From Thioclava nitratireducens (GTDB taxonomy: Bacteria > Pseudomonadota > Alphaproteobacteria > Rhodobacterales > Rhodobacteraceae), in contig NZ_CP019437.1 in the NCBI RefSeq assembly GCF_001940525.2, positions 2,702,501 through 2,766,500 of the forward strand: 64,000 nucleotides of DNA, in the 5' to 3' direction. Shown here in pieces: positions 8,249 through 16,669 of this stretch. Made by a program: the position numbers and the translations under genes. The notes under the pieces are model-generated. The model saw only the letters and a program-made list of their open reading frames with translations, did no database searches and was not told the DNA's origin. How positions within the stretch are numbered: the stretch's first letter is position 1; each line of letters starts with the position of its first letter.

Positions 8249-8884
8249 TCAGACGAGCCAGCCCCGCGCGCTCGCCATCCGGATCAGCGCGGGCCGGTCC
8301 GCGAGGCCAAGCTTGTTCATGCCACGCGCGCGGTGGCTGTCGACGGTCTTTCGGCTGAGGCCGATCTGGTCCGCGATATCGCTGTTGGAATAGCCTTTGG
8401 CCCAGAGCCGCAGCACATATTCCTCGCGCTCGGTCAGCGCCTTGCCCTCGGTGGGACCCGGCATCTCGCCCTCGGCGGAGCGCGAAAGACCGCGGTCGAC
8501 CAGGCTTCCGCCCGCAAGGGTGACGCGGATCACCCGCATCAGCGCGGGGCCCGAGATCGATTTCGCCACGACGGAGCTGAAGCCGATCCGCATGCAGAAG
8601 CTGACAAGCTCCTTTGTCGGCTGCGACGCAACGGCGATCAGCGCCAGCGAGGGACAGGCGGCCAGCATCTGCGGGACCAGTTCTTCAAGGTTCGGAGTAA
8701 ACTGCGGATCGATAAGGAGAACATCCCAGTCGGGATCGCGCAGGCGTTCTATGTCGGTGGCAGAAAGCGCGTCGCCATGCGTCCCCGTGTCGTCGAATGT
8801 CGACGCCGCGAGGTCGAGCACCGCTGACGCGAAAATCGGACTTTGGTCGGCCACGCCGATCCGGATCGGACTAACGCTTCGCAT
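8249..8884 (-). CDS. LuxR-family response-regulator-like protein, second of a pair
   Basis: Transcription factor of 211 residues: an N-terminal receiver-like domain and a C-terminal LuxR/GerE helix-turn-helix (about 147-205: ALTEREEYVLRLWAKGYSNSDIADQIG, then SRKTVDSHRA). The receiver keeps the phospho-acceptor position Asp59 (LLIDP) and Lys108, but the acidic pocket is Asp-Gln rather than a double acid, so phosphorylation may be weak or absent. It is 16 bp downstream of a paralogous LuxR gene and upstream of the alginate-type operon. A role in controlling that operon is inferred from position only. Confidence 0.85.
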   Translation of the reverse strand: MRSVSPIRIGVADQSPIFASAVLDLAASTFDDTGTHGDALSATDIERLRDPDWDVLLIDPQFTPNLEELVPQMLAACPSLALIAVASQPTKELVSFCMRIGFSSVVAKSISGPALMRVIRVTLAGGSLVDRGLSRSAEGEMPGPTEGKALTEREEYVLRLWAKGYSNSDIADQIGLSRKTVDSHRARGMNKLGLADRPALIRMASARGWLV

Positions 8885-8900
8885 CTTCCACTAGACCCGG

Positions 8901-9560
8901 TTACACCGCCCAGGCGTTGCGCCGCGCAAAGGTTTCGAGTTCGCGCGCGCATGTGAGACCCATCTTTGATAGGGCGCGGTACTTATGCGTCTCGACGGTC
9001 TTGCCGCTGATCAGAAGGTCGTTTCCGATGGCGCGACAGCTCTTGCCCTCGACGAGCCCGCGCACGACCTCCCGCTCCCGGCTGGTGAGGGCTTCGGTGC
9101 CGACCAGAATGGGCGCGCTGGAATCGCTGCGCGCTTCGGCATAGCACCCGTCGACATACAGACTTCCCATGGAGACCGAGAAAACCGCGTCGATGAGCAT
9201 TTCGATATTGCCGCTGCGGGAGACGACGCCGTCGTAATCCGACTGGAGACACTGGCGCGCGATCTCGAGTGCAGTTTCCGGCAGGTAGGCGATTGCGGCG
9301 ACCGGACCGGCGGCCTCGCGGACGGCGCTCAGGGTCTCGGCAGGGTCCGCAGAGGTCTGGCTCGGGTCGAACACGACCACGTCGCAGGTCTCCATCGGGA
9401 CGTCCTTCGAGGTCAATGCGGAGGGCACATCTTTGCATTCGCTGACAACCGCGATGCTTCCATCCGCAGCGAAGCTCCGCTCCACAGCATCCGCGAGAAT
9501 GGCGTTGTCGTCGATGAACAGAACACGGGGGGTTTCGGTTGCGTTCGTGAAGTTGGCCAT
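8901..9560 (-). CDS. LuxR-family response-regulator-like protein, first of a pair
   Basis: Paralogue of the following gene, 219 residues. The receiver-like domain has an intact acidic pair (FIDDN, Asp17/18) and candidate phospho-acceptor Asp65 (VVFDPS). The usual conserved lysine before beta5 is replaced by Ser-Arg (VVSRSG), and the Thr/Ser switch region reads AYLPE. The C-terminal HTH spans about 155-213 (ALTSREREVVRGLVEGKSCRAIG...SGKTVETHKYR). No histidine kinase is adjacent. Together with its neighbour it forms a two-gene operon that may regulate exopolysaccharide genes; that role is not shown by the sequence itself. Confidence 0.85.
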   Translation of the reverse strand: MANFTNATETPRVLFIDDNAILADAVERSFAADGSIAVVSECKDVPSALTSKDVPMETCDVVVFDPSQTSADPAETLSAVREAAGPVAAIAYLPETALEIARQCLQSDYDGVVSRSGNIEMLIDAVFSVSMGSLYVDGCYAEARSDSSAPILVGTEALTSREREVVRGLVEGKSCRAIGNDLLISGKTVETHKYRALSKMGLTCARELETFARRNAWAV

Positions 9561-10155
9561 GTTGAGTTCTCCCGCTCACTTCGGTTAACAGCGAATTTAC
9601 GGTCCGTTAACAGGTGCTTTGCGGGTTAGTTCCATCACGACTGACGGTCTTTTCGAGCGCTCAGCGGGAACCTGCCGCCGACTTTCGCGAAGGTTCGGAT
9701 ATTGTTGGCAAAGTTCGTTTCATGGCTCTCGGCGCGTTATCGCCTGAAGATTTTGTGACTACCGTTATGGTTGTATTAATTCCCGAAACTCAACCGAGTT
9801 CCCCTGCTATCATCGCGATTTCTCGTTGAGGCGCCTCGTCCGAAACCAGCCCCATCGCGTCAAAACACACGTCGAAAGCGAGGCCCAAAAGAGACTGTGC
9901 ACGGACGCGTGTAAAAGCCTCCTTCCTGCATGCTCGCGCGGCAGCGTCGTTGCGAGGCCTTCGCGGCGATACGCGCGGGGCCCGAATGCACTATGGCGCT
10001 CTTTGCGGGCGCCTATGTCGCTGCGCGACATCGGAGTGACGCTTATGCCCATTTCGAGCTCCGGAATTCGTCGTAGGGGCGAGGCTGTTTCAATCCGGGT
10101 ACGCGCCCGGTCGCCACGAGGTTCATTTTCCGCCTCGAACTTCCCGGAGGCCATC
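9561..10155. other. Intergenic region between divergent luxR pair and uspA
   Basis: About 595 bases without a credible gene. An upstream in-frame extension of uspA exists but lacks protein-like composition and a ribosome-binding site. The region must hold the divergent promoters of the LuxR pair and uspA. An AT-richer patch near 9755-9790 (TTGTGACT...TATTAATT) could be promoter-like, but I could not define elements. Confidence 0.4.
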
Positions 10156-10572
10156 ATGGCACGCCAGACAAAGCTCATCCTCTGCCCCATCAACCTGCGC
10201 CACGCTCAGGTCGAACATCATGCCTACATGGAAGCCGTCGAGATGGCGCGGCGGCGCCAAGCCAAGCTGATCGTCGCGACGATCGCGCCCGAGATCGAGC
10301 GTAATCTCAACATCTACAACTCCGATACCTATTGGGGCCAGCAGCTGCGCAAGTTCGTCAACGACAACCCCGCCAGCGGGGTGCCCGAGATCGAGATGGT
10401 CGTGCGCAAGGGCGCCGTGCATCGTCAGATCGTCAAGCTGGCAGACGAGCGCAAGGTGGACCTCATCGTGATGGAAGCCGCCAACCCGAAGGTGAAGGAC
10501 TATCTGCTGGGCACCACGGCGTCGCATGTCGTGACCCATGCAGAGTGCTCGGTCTACGTCGTGCGCAGCTAA
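10156..10572 (+). CDS. Universal stress protein, UspA family
   Basis: Small cytoplasmic UspA-fold protein of 138 residues, start chosen at the ATG preceded by GGAGG (10146-10150). N-terminal KLILCPINL beta-strand, then a helix-rich middle. The C-terminal part KVDLIVMEAANPKVKDYLLGTTASHVVTHAECSVYVV matches the family's G-x2-G-x9-G(S/T) nucleotide-binding region only partly (LLGTTASHVV). A longer frame starting at 9826 is not supported. Stress-related role by family; adjacent to an osmolyte importer but convergent with it. Confidence 0.82.
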   Translation: MARQTKLILCPINLRHAQVEHHAYMEAVEMARRRQAKLIVATIAPEIERNLNIYNSDTYWGQQLRKFVNDNPASGVPEIEMVVRKGAVHRQIVKLADERKVDLIVMEAANPKVKDYLLGTTASHVVTHAECSVYVVRS

Positions 10573-10669
10573 GGACCCGGCCCGGGATGCGACAGCACGC
10601 CGGGCAGCGCGCGCCCCGCTCCTGCGGCATCCCACGCTTATATTTGGGAAAAGCCCGCGCCTGTCGCGC

Positions 10670-10701
10670 GGCGGGTCGGACCCGCCCCAATACAGGGGCG
10701 G
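10670..10701. terminator. Overlapping hairpins between convergent uspA and proV
   Basis: Two mutually exclusive stems: GGCGGGT/ACCCGCC (10670-10686, 3-base loop) and CCGCCCC/GGGGCGG (10682-10701, 6-base loop). The second is followed on the plus strand by ATCCCTTTCT. Likely serves both convergent transcripts. Confidence 0.55.
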
Positions 10702-10713
10702 ATCCCTTTCTCC

Positions 10714-11763
10714 TTACCTCTTGGCGGTTTCGCCCGAGGATTGCGCGGGCACCAGCGCGCGCATGATCGAGGGCATGGTGAGGCTGCCCACCGGCTCGCC
10801 CCCCATCATCACGCGGTAGCGGCGGTCGAGCGCCCCTTCCGCCTTGGCGATGACGCTCTCGAGGTTGTCGTTGCCGTCGATATCGCCCGACATTTCGCCT
10901 TCCGGCGCGCCACGCTCCATCACCGAGCGCACGCGCAGCACGCGGGCGCGGTTGATGTCGGCCACGAAGTCCTCGATGTAGGGATCCGCCGGGTTGAGGA
11001 GGATCTCCTGCGGTTCGCCCTGCTGGACCACCCGACCGTCATTCAGGATCACCAGGTGATCGGCGAGCTTGAGCGCCTCGTCCAGATCGTGGGTGATGAA
11101 GATGATGGTCTTGTGCAGCTCGGCCTGAAGCTCGAGCAGCAGATCCTGCATGTCGGTCCGGATCAGCGGATCGAGCGCCGAGAAAGCTTCGTCCATCAGC
11201 ATGATGTCCGAGTTCGACGCCAGCGCCCGGGCGATCCCCACGCGCTGCTGCATCCCGCCCGAGAGCTGGTGCGGGTGGTGGTCCCCGTAGCCCCCGAGCC
11301 CGACACGGTCGAGCCATTTCTCGGCTTCCGCGACATAGTCCGAGGCCGGGAAGCCGCGGGTGGCCAGCGCCATCGCCGTATTCTCCGCCACCGTGCGGTG
11401 GGGCAGAAGGGCGAATTTCTGGAACACCATCGACATCCGCTCGCGCCGCAGTTTGCGCAGCTGCGCCTCGTTATAGTCGAGGATGTTCTCGCCATTGACG
11501 AGAACTTCCCCCGCGGTCGGCTCGATGAGCCGGTTGAGGTGCCGGATCAGCGTGGATTTACCCGAGCCCGAAAGCCCCATGATGACGGTGATCTCACCCT
11601 CTTTCATGTCCACGTTGATGTCGCTGAGCCCGAGCACGTGGTTGCGCTTCTCGAGCAGTTCCGGCTTGCCCATGCCTGCCTTCACGTCTTCCAGCGCCGC
11701 TTGCGGATCCGACCCGAAGATCTTGTAGAGATGTCGGATCGAGACCTTGATTTCCTTGGTCAT
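10714..11763 (-). CDS. proV: Glycine betaine/proline-type ABC transporter ATPase
   Basis: ATP-binding subunit of a quaternary-amine importer, 349 residues. Walker A GLSGSGKST (63-71), Q-loop MVFQKFALLPHRTV, signature LSGGMQQR, Walker B IMLMDEAFSALDP, H-loop ITHDLDEA. The N-terminal extension (HLYKIFGSDPQAALEDVKAGMGKPELLEKRN) is characteristic of ProV/OpuAA. The usual C-terminal CBS pair is replaced by a shorter tail of roughly 80 residues. Last gene of proX-proW-proV, 10 bp after proW. Substrate (betaine, choline, proline betaine) is not fixed by sequence. Confidence 0.92.
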   Translation of the reverse strand: MTKEIKVSIRHLYKIFGSDPQAALEDVKAGMGKPELLEKRNHVLGLSDINVDMKEGEITVIMGLSGSGKSTLIRHLNRLIEPTAGEVLVNGENILDYNEAQLRKLRRERMSMVFQKFALLPHRTVAENTAMALATRGFPASDYVAEAEKWLDRVGLGGYGDHHPHQLSGGMQQRVGIARALASNSDIMLMDEAFSALDPLIRTDMQDLLLELQAELHKTIIFITHDLDEALKLADHLVILNDGRVVQQGEPQEILLNPADPYIEDFVADINRARVLRVRSVMERGAPEGEMSGDIDGNDNLESVIAKAEGALDRRYRVMMGGEPVGSLTMPSIMRALVPAQSSGETAKR

Positions 11764-11773
11764 GCCTGTCTCC

Positions 11774-12817
11774 TCACTTGCCGCTCTTGCTGGTGTCGAT
11801 CCGCGCCAGCGAGGCTTTCGTCACGCGGTCGAGCAGGATCGCGATGATCACGATGCCGAAGCCCGCCACGAGACCAACACCCAGTTCGAGCGACCGGATA
11901 CCGCGCAGCACAAGCACGCCCAGACCCGGGGCCGAGACGAGCGAAGCGATTACCACCATGGCGAGGCTCATCATGATCGTCTGGTTCACGCCGGCCATGA
12001 TGTTGGGCAGCGCGAGCGGGATCTGCACGCCGAACAGCTTCTGGCGCTTGGTCATGCCGAAGGCGTCGGCTGCCTCGATCACGTCGGGATCGACCAGTCG
12101 GATGCCGAGATCGGTCAGGCGCACCACGGGCACGATCGCGTAGAGGATGATCGCGATACCGTAGAGCTTCGGCTCGGTCACCGAGAACAGGAAGATCAGC
12201 GGGATCAGGTAGACGAAGGGCGGCAGCGTCTGCAGCATGTCGAGGATCGGGATCACGGTGCGCTGGAGCCTGTCGCTCCGCGACATCGCGATACCTATGG
12301 GCACGCCGAAGAGAACGCATATGAACGCACAGACGAAGATGATCGCCAGCGTCTGCATCGCCGCGTCGTAATGGTTGATGAAGGCGAGGAAGGCGATCGA
12401 GACCAGCACGAAGACCACAAGTCTCCAGGACCGCGTTACCAGCCAGGTGATCAGCATCAGGATCGGCACCATCAGCCACCACGGCGTGTTGGTCATGATC
12501 CAGAGCATGTCGCGCAGCGCCCAGCTCAGCGGCTGTGTCAGCGGGTCGACGACGGCACGCAGACCGCCACGGATCGCGAGAAATCCGTCTTCGAGGCCCT
12601 GCGTCACGTCGCGCGAGGGCGGGATCGCCGCGCAGGCCTTGTTGAGGGCGTCGAGCGAGGGAAAGGGCCAGTTCCACAGGGAGGGGCCTTGCGTCGTGGT
12701 GCCGTCGGTCTGTGCGATCAGGTCGGCCATCGACGTCATGCCGCCGCCACCGTCACCGCCAGCCGAGCACCAGTCCTTCAGCCCCACGGCGTTAAAGAAA
12801 TTCTCGTAAGCTGCCAT
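11774..12817 (-). CDS. proW: Glycine betaine/proline-type ABC transporter permease
   Basis: Integral membrane subunit, 347 residues. A cytoplasmic/periplasmic N-terminal stretch of about 110 residues is followed by hydrophobic segments from WLMVPILMLITWLVT onward, the permease EAA-type loop (DVIEAADAFGMTKRQKLFGVQIPLALPNIMAG) and a final helix. Similar in size to E. coli ProW (354). The gene sits between proX and proV. The 114-bp gap to proX could hold a processing site, but nothing striking was seen. Confident as ProW family. Confidence 0.9.
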   Translation of the reverse strand: MAAYENFFNAVGLKDWCSAGGDGGGGMTSMADLIAQTDGTTTQGPSLWNWPFPSLDALNKACAAIPPSRDVTQGLEDGFLAIRGGLRAVVDPLTQPLSWALRDMLWIMTNTPWWLMVPILMLITWLVTRSWRLVVFVLVSIAFLAFINHYDAAMQTLAIIFVCAFICVLFGVPIGIAMSRSDRLQRTVIPILDMLQTLPPFVYLIPLIFLFSVTEPKLYGIAIILYAIVPVVRLTDLGIRLVDPDVIEAADAFGMTKRQKLFGVQIPLALPNIMAGVNQTIMMSLAMVVIASLVSAPGLGVLVLRGIRSLELGVGLVAGFGIVIIAILLDRVTKASLARIDTSKSGK

Positions 12818-12931
12818 TGGTTTTCCGGGTCATTGGGGAGGACCCGCCCCATGTTGTTGCGTGATGGATCGAAAAAGGACGGGGCCTGCCTCGGCCCCGT
12901 CCAAGGTGTGCGCATCAAGCGCGCGTCACGA

Positions 12932-13927
12932 TCATCCGCCGATCAGCTTCGAAAGCTTCTTCTGGGCGTCTGCGTTGAGCCAGTTCTTCCAGGTGTTCTG
13001 GTAGTTCTTGATGAAGTAGACCGCGGTCTCTTCACCCGACGCCTTGTTCTCGTCCTGCCACGCGAGCAGTTTCGACATGGTGTCGGTCTTGAAGCTCATC
13101 TTCGAGAAGAACTCGGTCTCGGCCGGGTGGGTCTTCGCGAAGTCGCTCGTCACCGAGGTCAGCACGGGCGCTGCCGGGAAGTCGGAAACCTGCGGATCCT
13201 TGGTGTCCTTGTTCTGGAGCTTGTCGAACTTGGCCTTGTCGTAGTCACCAAGCTTGACGCGGGTCATGTCATAGTTGCCCATGACCACGGTCGGGCCCCA
13301 GTAGTAGCCGAACCACGGCTTCTTGTCGGCGAAGGCCGAACCGATCGACGAGGCGAGCGTCTGGCCGGAGCCGTGGTTGAACACCTCGATGCCCGAGCTC
13401 TTGAGGTCGAGCGCCTTGATCAGGTTGTCGCTCACGACGCGGCAACCCCAGCCGTCCGGGCAGTTGTTGAACGTGCCGCCGACCCAGTCGGGGTGCGCCA
13501 TCACGCCCTCGATGGTCTTCAGCTCGGGGTGCTCCTTGGCGAGGTAGGTGGGGATCCACCAGCCTTCGACGCCGCCCGGCTGGAGCGTCTTGGCGACGCG
13601 CTTGATCTTGCCTTCGCTCTCGAGCTTCTTGTAGGCGTCGCCGGCCGAGTTCAGCCACAGGTTGGTGACGACGTCGGGGCGGCCGTTTTCGGCGATCGAG
13701 GTGATGGCCGGGATGGTGTCGGATTTGACCAGGCTGGTGTTACAGCCGTAGCCTTGGTCCAGCATGAATTTCGCGATGTTGGTGGTGACCTCGGCAGCGG
13801 CCCAGTTCATCTGGGCGATCGAGATGTCGCCGCACTGCTCGGCAGCGCGGGCAGTCCCGGTCTGAGCTGCAAAACCGGTCACAATAGCAGTCGCACCGGC
13901 GACCGCGAGAAGTGTCGTCTTCCGCAT
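12932..13927 (-). CDS. proX: Glycine betaine/proline-type periplasmic binding protein
   Basis: Substrate-binding protein of 331 residues. Start taken at the ATG giving a clean signal peptide (MRKTTLLAVAGATAIVTGFAA, cleavage near ARA-AEQ); an upstream in-frame ATG at 14053 would add 42 non-signal residues. OpuAC-type features: aromatic residues for the cation cage (WIPTYLAK, WVGGTF, WFGYYWGPT) and a Cys pair in CPDGWGCRV, also seen in ProX proteins that bind betaine and proline betaine. First gene of the importer operon. A demethylation cassette at 38-44 kb would be a natural consumer of such substrates (inference). Confidence 0.9.
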   Translation of the reverse strand: MRKTTLLAVAGATAIVTGFAAQTGTARAAEQCGDISIAQMNWAAAEVTTNIAKFMLDQGYGCNTSLVKSDTIPAITSIAENGRPDVVTNLWLNSAGDAYKKLESEGKIKRVAKTLQPGGVEGWWIPTYLAKEHPELKTIEGVMAHPDWVGGTFNNCPDGWGCRVVSDNLIKALDLKSSGIEVFNHGSGQTLASSIGSAFADKKPWFGYYWGPTVVMGNYDMTRVKLGDYDKAKFDKLQNKDTKDPQVSDFPAAPVLTSVTSDFAKTHPAETEFFSKMSFKTDTMSKLLAWQDENKASGEETAVYFIKNYQNTWKNWLNADAQKKLSKLIGG

Positions 13928-14257
13928 GTGTTTTCCTCTCATCCGTTGGATTGTTTGCGATCGTTGTCGGACCGCATTCGCTTTGCGCGTGATGAGACCG
14001 CCTGACCTCCCCGCACGGGCGTGTTTCCCACCCGGAGGAGCGTCTCGGCCCATCGTCGACCATCAGGTTGCGCAATGCACGCGAATGCGCCCGCTCGACG
14101 ATTGCCGCAAAACCTAGCCTCCACGGCCCCGATCAGCAATCGTCCGCCGGTAACATTAATTTGAGAAAAGCGTCACGGAACCCAATGATTATTGAGAAAA
14201 ATTATGTAAACGCCGCCGCTTGCCCGACCTTCCGCCAGTACAACAGCCCGATCGCCA
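13928..14257 (-). promoter_or_regulatory. proX upstream region
   Basis: Non-coding interval upstream of proX and downstream of the sugar ABC operon's terminator. It contains an AT-rich stretch at about 14150-14215 (TAACATTAATTTGAG...ATTATTGAGAAAAATTATG), the most promoter-like part, but no operator palindrome I can defend. Short open frames here are not protein-like. Confidence 0.35.
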
Positions 14258-14289
14258 AAAGGCACCGGACTGCCGATTTCGGTGCCTTT
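14258..14289. terminator. Strong bidirectional terminator after the sugar ABC operon
   Basis: Perfect 10-bp stem AAAGGCACCG/CGGTGCCTTT with a 12-base loop, flanked by A and T runs on both strands. It lies 64 bp beyond the stop of the ATPase gene and would end the lacI-to-ATPase operon. Confidence 0.8.
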
Positions 14290-14352
14290 GAACGGCGAGC
14301 TAAGGCCTGCGCCCTGCCCTGCGGCCCGGGATGAGCGCCCGGGCGCGCGGTT

Positions 14353-15396
14353 TCAGACCGCCATGCCGTCGGCGTCGAAGAACACCGTGCGGTCGGCCTC
14401 GAAGGCCAACCCAGAGACATCGCCCGGGCGCAGGTCGGTATCGCCCGCGACGCGCACATTGATCGCGCCCAGCGGTCCGCAATCGAACAGGATGAACGTA
14501 TCGGCGCCCAGGAATTCCACCACATCGACGCGACCGTCGCATTGCCCCTCGCCCTCGGCCACGAGCGAGATATGCTCGGGCCGGATACCAAGCTGCGTGG
14601 TCTGCGGCGCGGGACACGCCCCGCTGCGCCCGCCTTCGAGGCTGTAGCGGCCATCCGAGACCGCGCAGGGCATCACGTTCATCTTCGGGCTGCCGATGAA
14701 TTGCGCCACGAACAGGTTCGCGGGCTTCTCGTAAAGCTCGCGCGGGGTGCCGACCTGCGCGATCTTGCCATATTCCAGCACCACGATCCGGTCCGCCAGC
14801 GTCATCGCCTCGACCTGGTCATGGGTGACGTAGATCATCGTGCGCTTGAGATTGCGGTGCAGCCGCGCGATCTCAAGCCGCATCTCCACGCGCAGCGCCG
14901 CATCGAGGTTCGACAGCGGCTCGTCGAAAAGGAACGCGGTCGGGTCGCGCACGATCGAGCGCCCAATTGCCACGCGCTGACGCTGGCCGCCAGACAGGTC
15001 CTTGGGCCGCCGGTCGAGGAAGCTCTGCAGTTTCAGGATGTCCGCAGCCTCGTCGACCTTGGCGCGCCATTCGCCCTGCGGCGCCCCGGCCATCTTGAGC
15101 GAGAAGCCCATATTCTCGGCCACCGACATATGCGGATAGAGCGCGTAGGACTGGAACACCATCGCGAGGCCGCGCTTCGAGGGCGGCTGATCGGTGACAT
15201 TCGCGCCGTCGATCTCGATCGCCCCGCGCGAGGTATCCTCAAGCCCGCCGATCATCCGCAGAAGCGTGGACTTGCCGCAGCCCGAGGGCCCCACGAAGAC
15301 GACGAATTCGCCATCCTTGATCTCGAGGTCGATCCCCTTGATGACCTGCACCTCGCCGAACCATTTCTCGACACCGTTTAACGTGATCGAACCCAT
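14353..15396 (-). CDS. Sugar ABC transporter ATPase, MalK/UgpC/AglK type
   Basis: Carbohydrate-uptake ATPase of 347 residues. Walker [11 protein letters not shown]-loop [13 protein letters not shown], signature [14 protein letters not shown], Walker [14 protein letters not shown]-loop VTHDQVEAM, then the C-terminal TOBE/regulatory region ([12 protein letters not shown]...[14 protein letters not shown]) typical of the CUT1 family. One base separates it from the preceding glycosidase stop; it closes the operon. A single ATPase serving two permeases fits CUT1 importers. Confidence 0.9.
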   Translation of the reverse strand: MGSITLNGVEKWFGEVQVIKGIDLEIKDGEFVVFVGPSGCGKSTLLRMIGGLEDTSRGAIEIDGANVTDQPPSKRGLAMVFQSYALYPHMSVAENMGFSLKMAGAPQGEWRAKVDEAADILKLQSFLDRRPKDLSGGQRQRVAIGRSIVRDPTAFLFDEPLSNLDAALRVEMRLEIARLHRNLKRTMIYVTHDQVEAMTLADRIVVLEYGKIAQVGTPRELYEKPANLFVAQFIGSPKMNVMPCAVSDGRYSLEGGRSGACPAPQTTQLGIRPEHISLVAEGEGQCDGRVDVVEFLGADTFILFDCGPLGAINVRVAGDTDLRPGDVSGLAFEADRTVFFDADGMAV

Positions 15397-15397
15397 G

Positions 15398-16666
15398 TCA
15401 GCCCTCCTTGCCGGCCCAGGCGAGCCAGACGGCCGCCGTCCAGGTGAATGCCTTGCCGCCCGCAGCCGCGCCCGTCATCGGGTCGAAATACTCGACGAAA
15501 CCGTAGCGCCCGATCACCTCGCGAGTGCGCTTGCGGACCTCTTCGCCAAGCGCGACGCCCCGTTCCGAGGCGCCCTCGCCGATCATCATGTTCATCATCC
15601 CCCAGGTCGGGCCGCGCCAGTAGCGCTTCGCGTCGAAGCGCGGATCGAACGGCGCGAGCGAGGGCACGCCATAGGGCGCGGCATCTAGCACGCGGGCGAG
15701 GTGTTGCTCCATCTGCGGCGCGTCGAGCCCGCCGAACCAGCACAGGAAGGAGGCGTTGCTCAGCGCGTTCGACCAGATGCCGTTGTTGCAGTTGTAGCTG
15801 TCGTAGAAGCCCATGCCGGGGTTCCACAGCGCCTGAGCACCGGCCTCCAGTTCGGCCAGCTGCGCGGCCATGTCGCCGGTATCGAGATCCTGCGCCTCAC
15901 CTGCCGCCAGAAGGTCGCGCAGGCCCCGCATCAGGATGAAATGCATGGTCGGATCGGCCACCTTGAACGGGTTGTCCTCGGCGACCTTGGCATCGTCCCA
16001 ATCCAGCGCCTTGGCGCGCTGCACCAGCCAGATATAGCGGTCGTAATCGTATTTCGTGGGCCGCATCGAGGCGTCGACATGCTGGGTGTCGCGGCGCTCG
16101 TAATAGCCCACGTCCTGCGGGTCGATCTTGCTCATCGCGTCGTCCCAGTCCGGCGCATTGTCGCGGCCGGATTCCCATGGATGGATCACGAAGATCGCGC
16201 CCTTCTCGTCACGGCGCCATTTCAGGAACCACTCCGCCCATTTGCGCATCTTCGGATAAAGGGCCGCGAAGCGCGCCTTCCCCGCCTCCGGATCGGCCGC
16301 CAGAAGCCGCGTCGCGAAGCTGAGTGCCACGGGCGGCTGGGTGATGCCCGAGGACGCGATCGGGCCGTTGCAACCCCAGACGTCGGGACCGGGGAAATAG
16401 CCCGGATCGGGTTTGTGGAAGATGATATGGGGGACCATGCCGCTGTCCCATTGCCCGGTGAACAGCGTCTCGATTTCCTGCCAGGCGCGGTCCAGGTCGA
16501 ATTCGGCGAAACCGAGACTCGCAAAGGCGCTGTCCCAGTTCCACTGGTAGGGATAGAGGCCATCGGTCGGCACGGTATAGCCGCCCCGGTCGTTCTGCGT
16601 GAGGATTTCGCGCGCCGCAGCGTCCCGGTCGAAGAAATCGGTGGCGGCCACAGTTTCGGTCATCAT
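15398..16666 (-). CDS. GH63/MGH1-like alpha-glycosidase
   Basis: Cytoplasmic (no signal peptide) (alpha/alpha)6-barrel glycosidase of 422 residues. Motifs of the GH63/mannosylglycerate-hydrolase-like group are visible: [13 protein letters not shown] near residue 40, [15 protein letters not shown] near 160-175 (the conserved acid region), and [15 protein letters not shown] near 350. Family members hydrolyse alpha-linked sugars such as glucosyl- or mannosylglycerate and oligosaccharides. Embedded in the ABC operon, it presumably cleaves the imported compound. The exact substrate cannot be read from the sequence. Start may be either of two adjacent ATGs (16666 or 16663). Confidence 0.82.
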   Translation of the reverse strand: MMTETVAATDFFDRDAAAREILTQNDRGGYTVPTDGLYPYQWNWDSAFASLGFAEFDLDRAWQEIETLFTGQWDSGMVPHIIFHKPDPGYFPGPDVWGCNGPIASSGITQPPVALSFATRLLAADPEAGKARFAALYPKMRKWAEWFLKWRRDEKGAIFVIHPWESGRDNAPDWDDAMSKIDPQDVGYYERRDTQHVDASMRPTKYDYDRYIWLVQRAKALDWDDAKVAEDNPFKVADPTMHFILMRGLRDLLAAGEAQDLDTGDMAAQLAELEAGAQALWNPGMGFYDSYNCNNGIWSNALSNASFLCWFGGLDAPQMEQHLARVLDAAPYGVPSLAPFDPRFDAKRYWRGPTWGMMNMMIGEGASERGVALGEEVRKRTREVIGRYGFVEYFDPMTGAAAGGKAFTWTAAVWLAWAGKEG

Positions 16667-16669
16667 GTC

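Noticed and set aside
9826..10155. N-terminal extension of the universal stress protein
   Set aside because: Not protein-like, and the ATG at 10156 has a good GGAGG and starts the UspA fold directly.
11747..14005. 752-codon plus-strand frame over proW and proX
   Set aside because: Antisense to clear transporter genes and without any recognisable domain.
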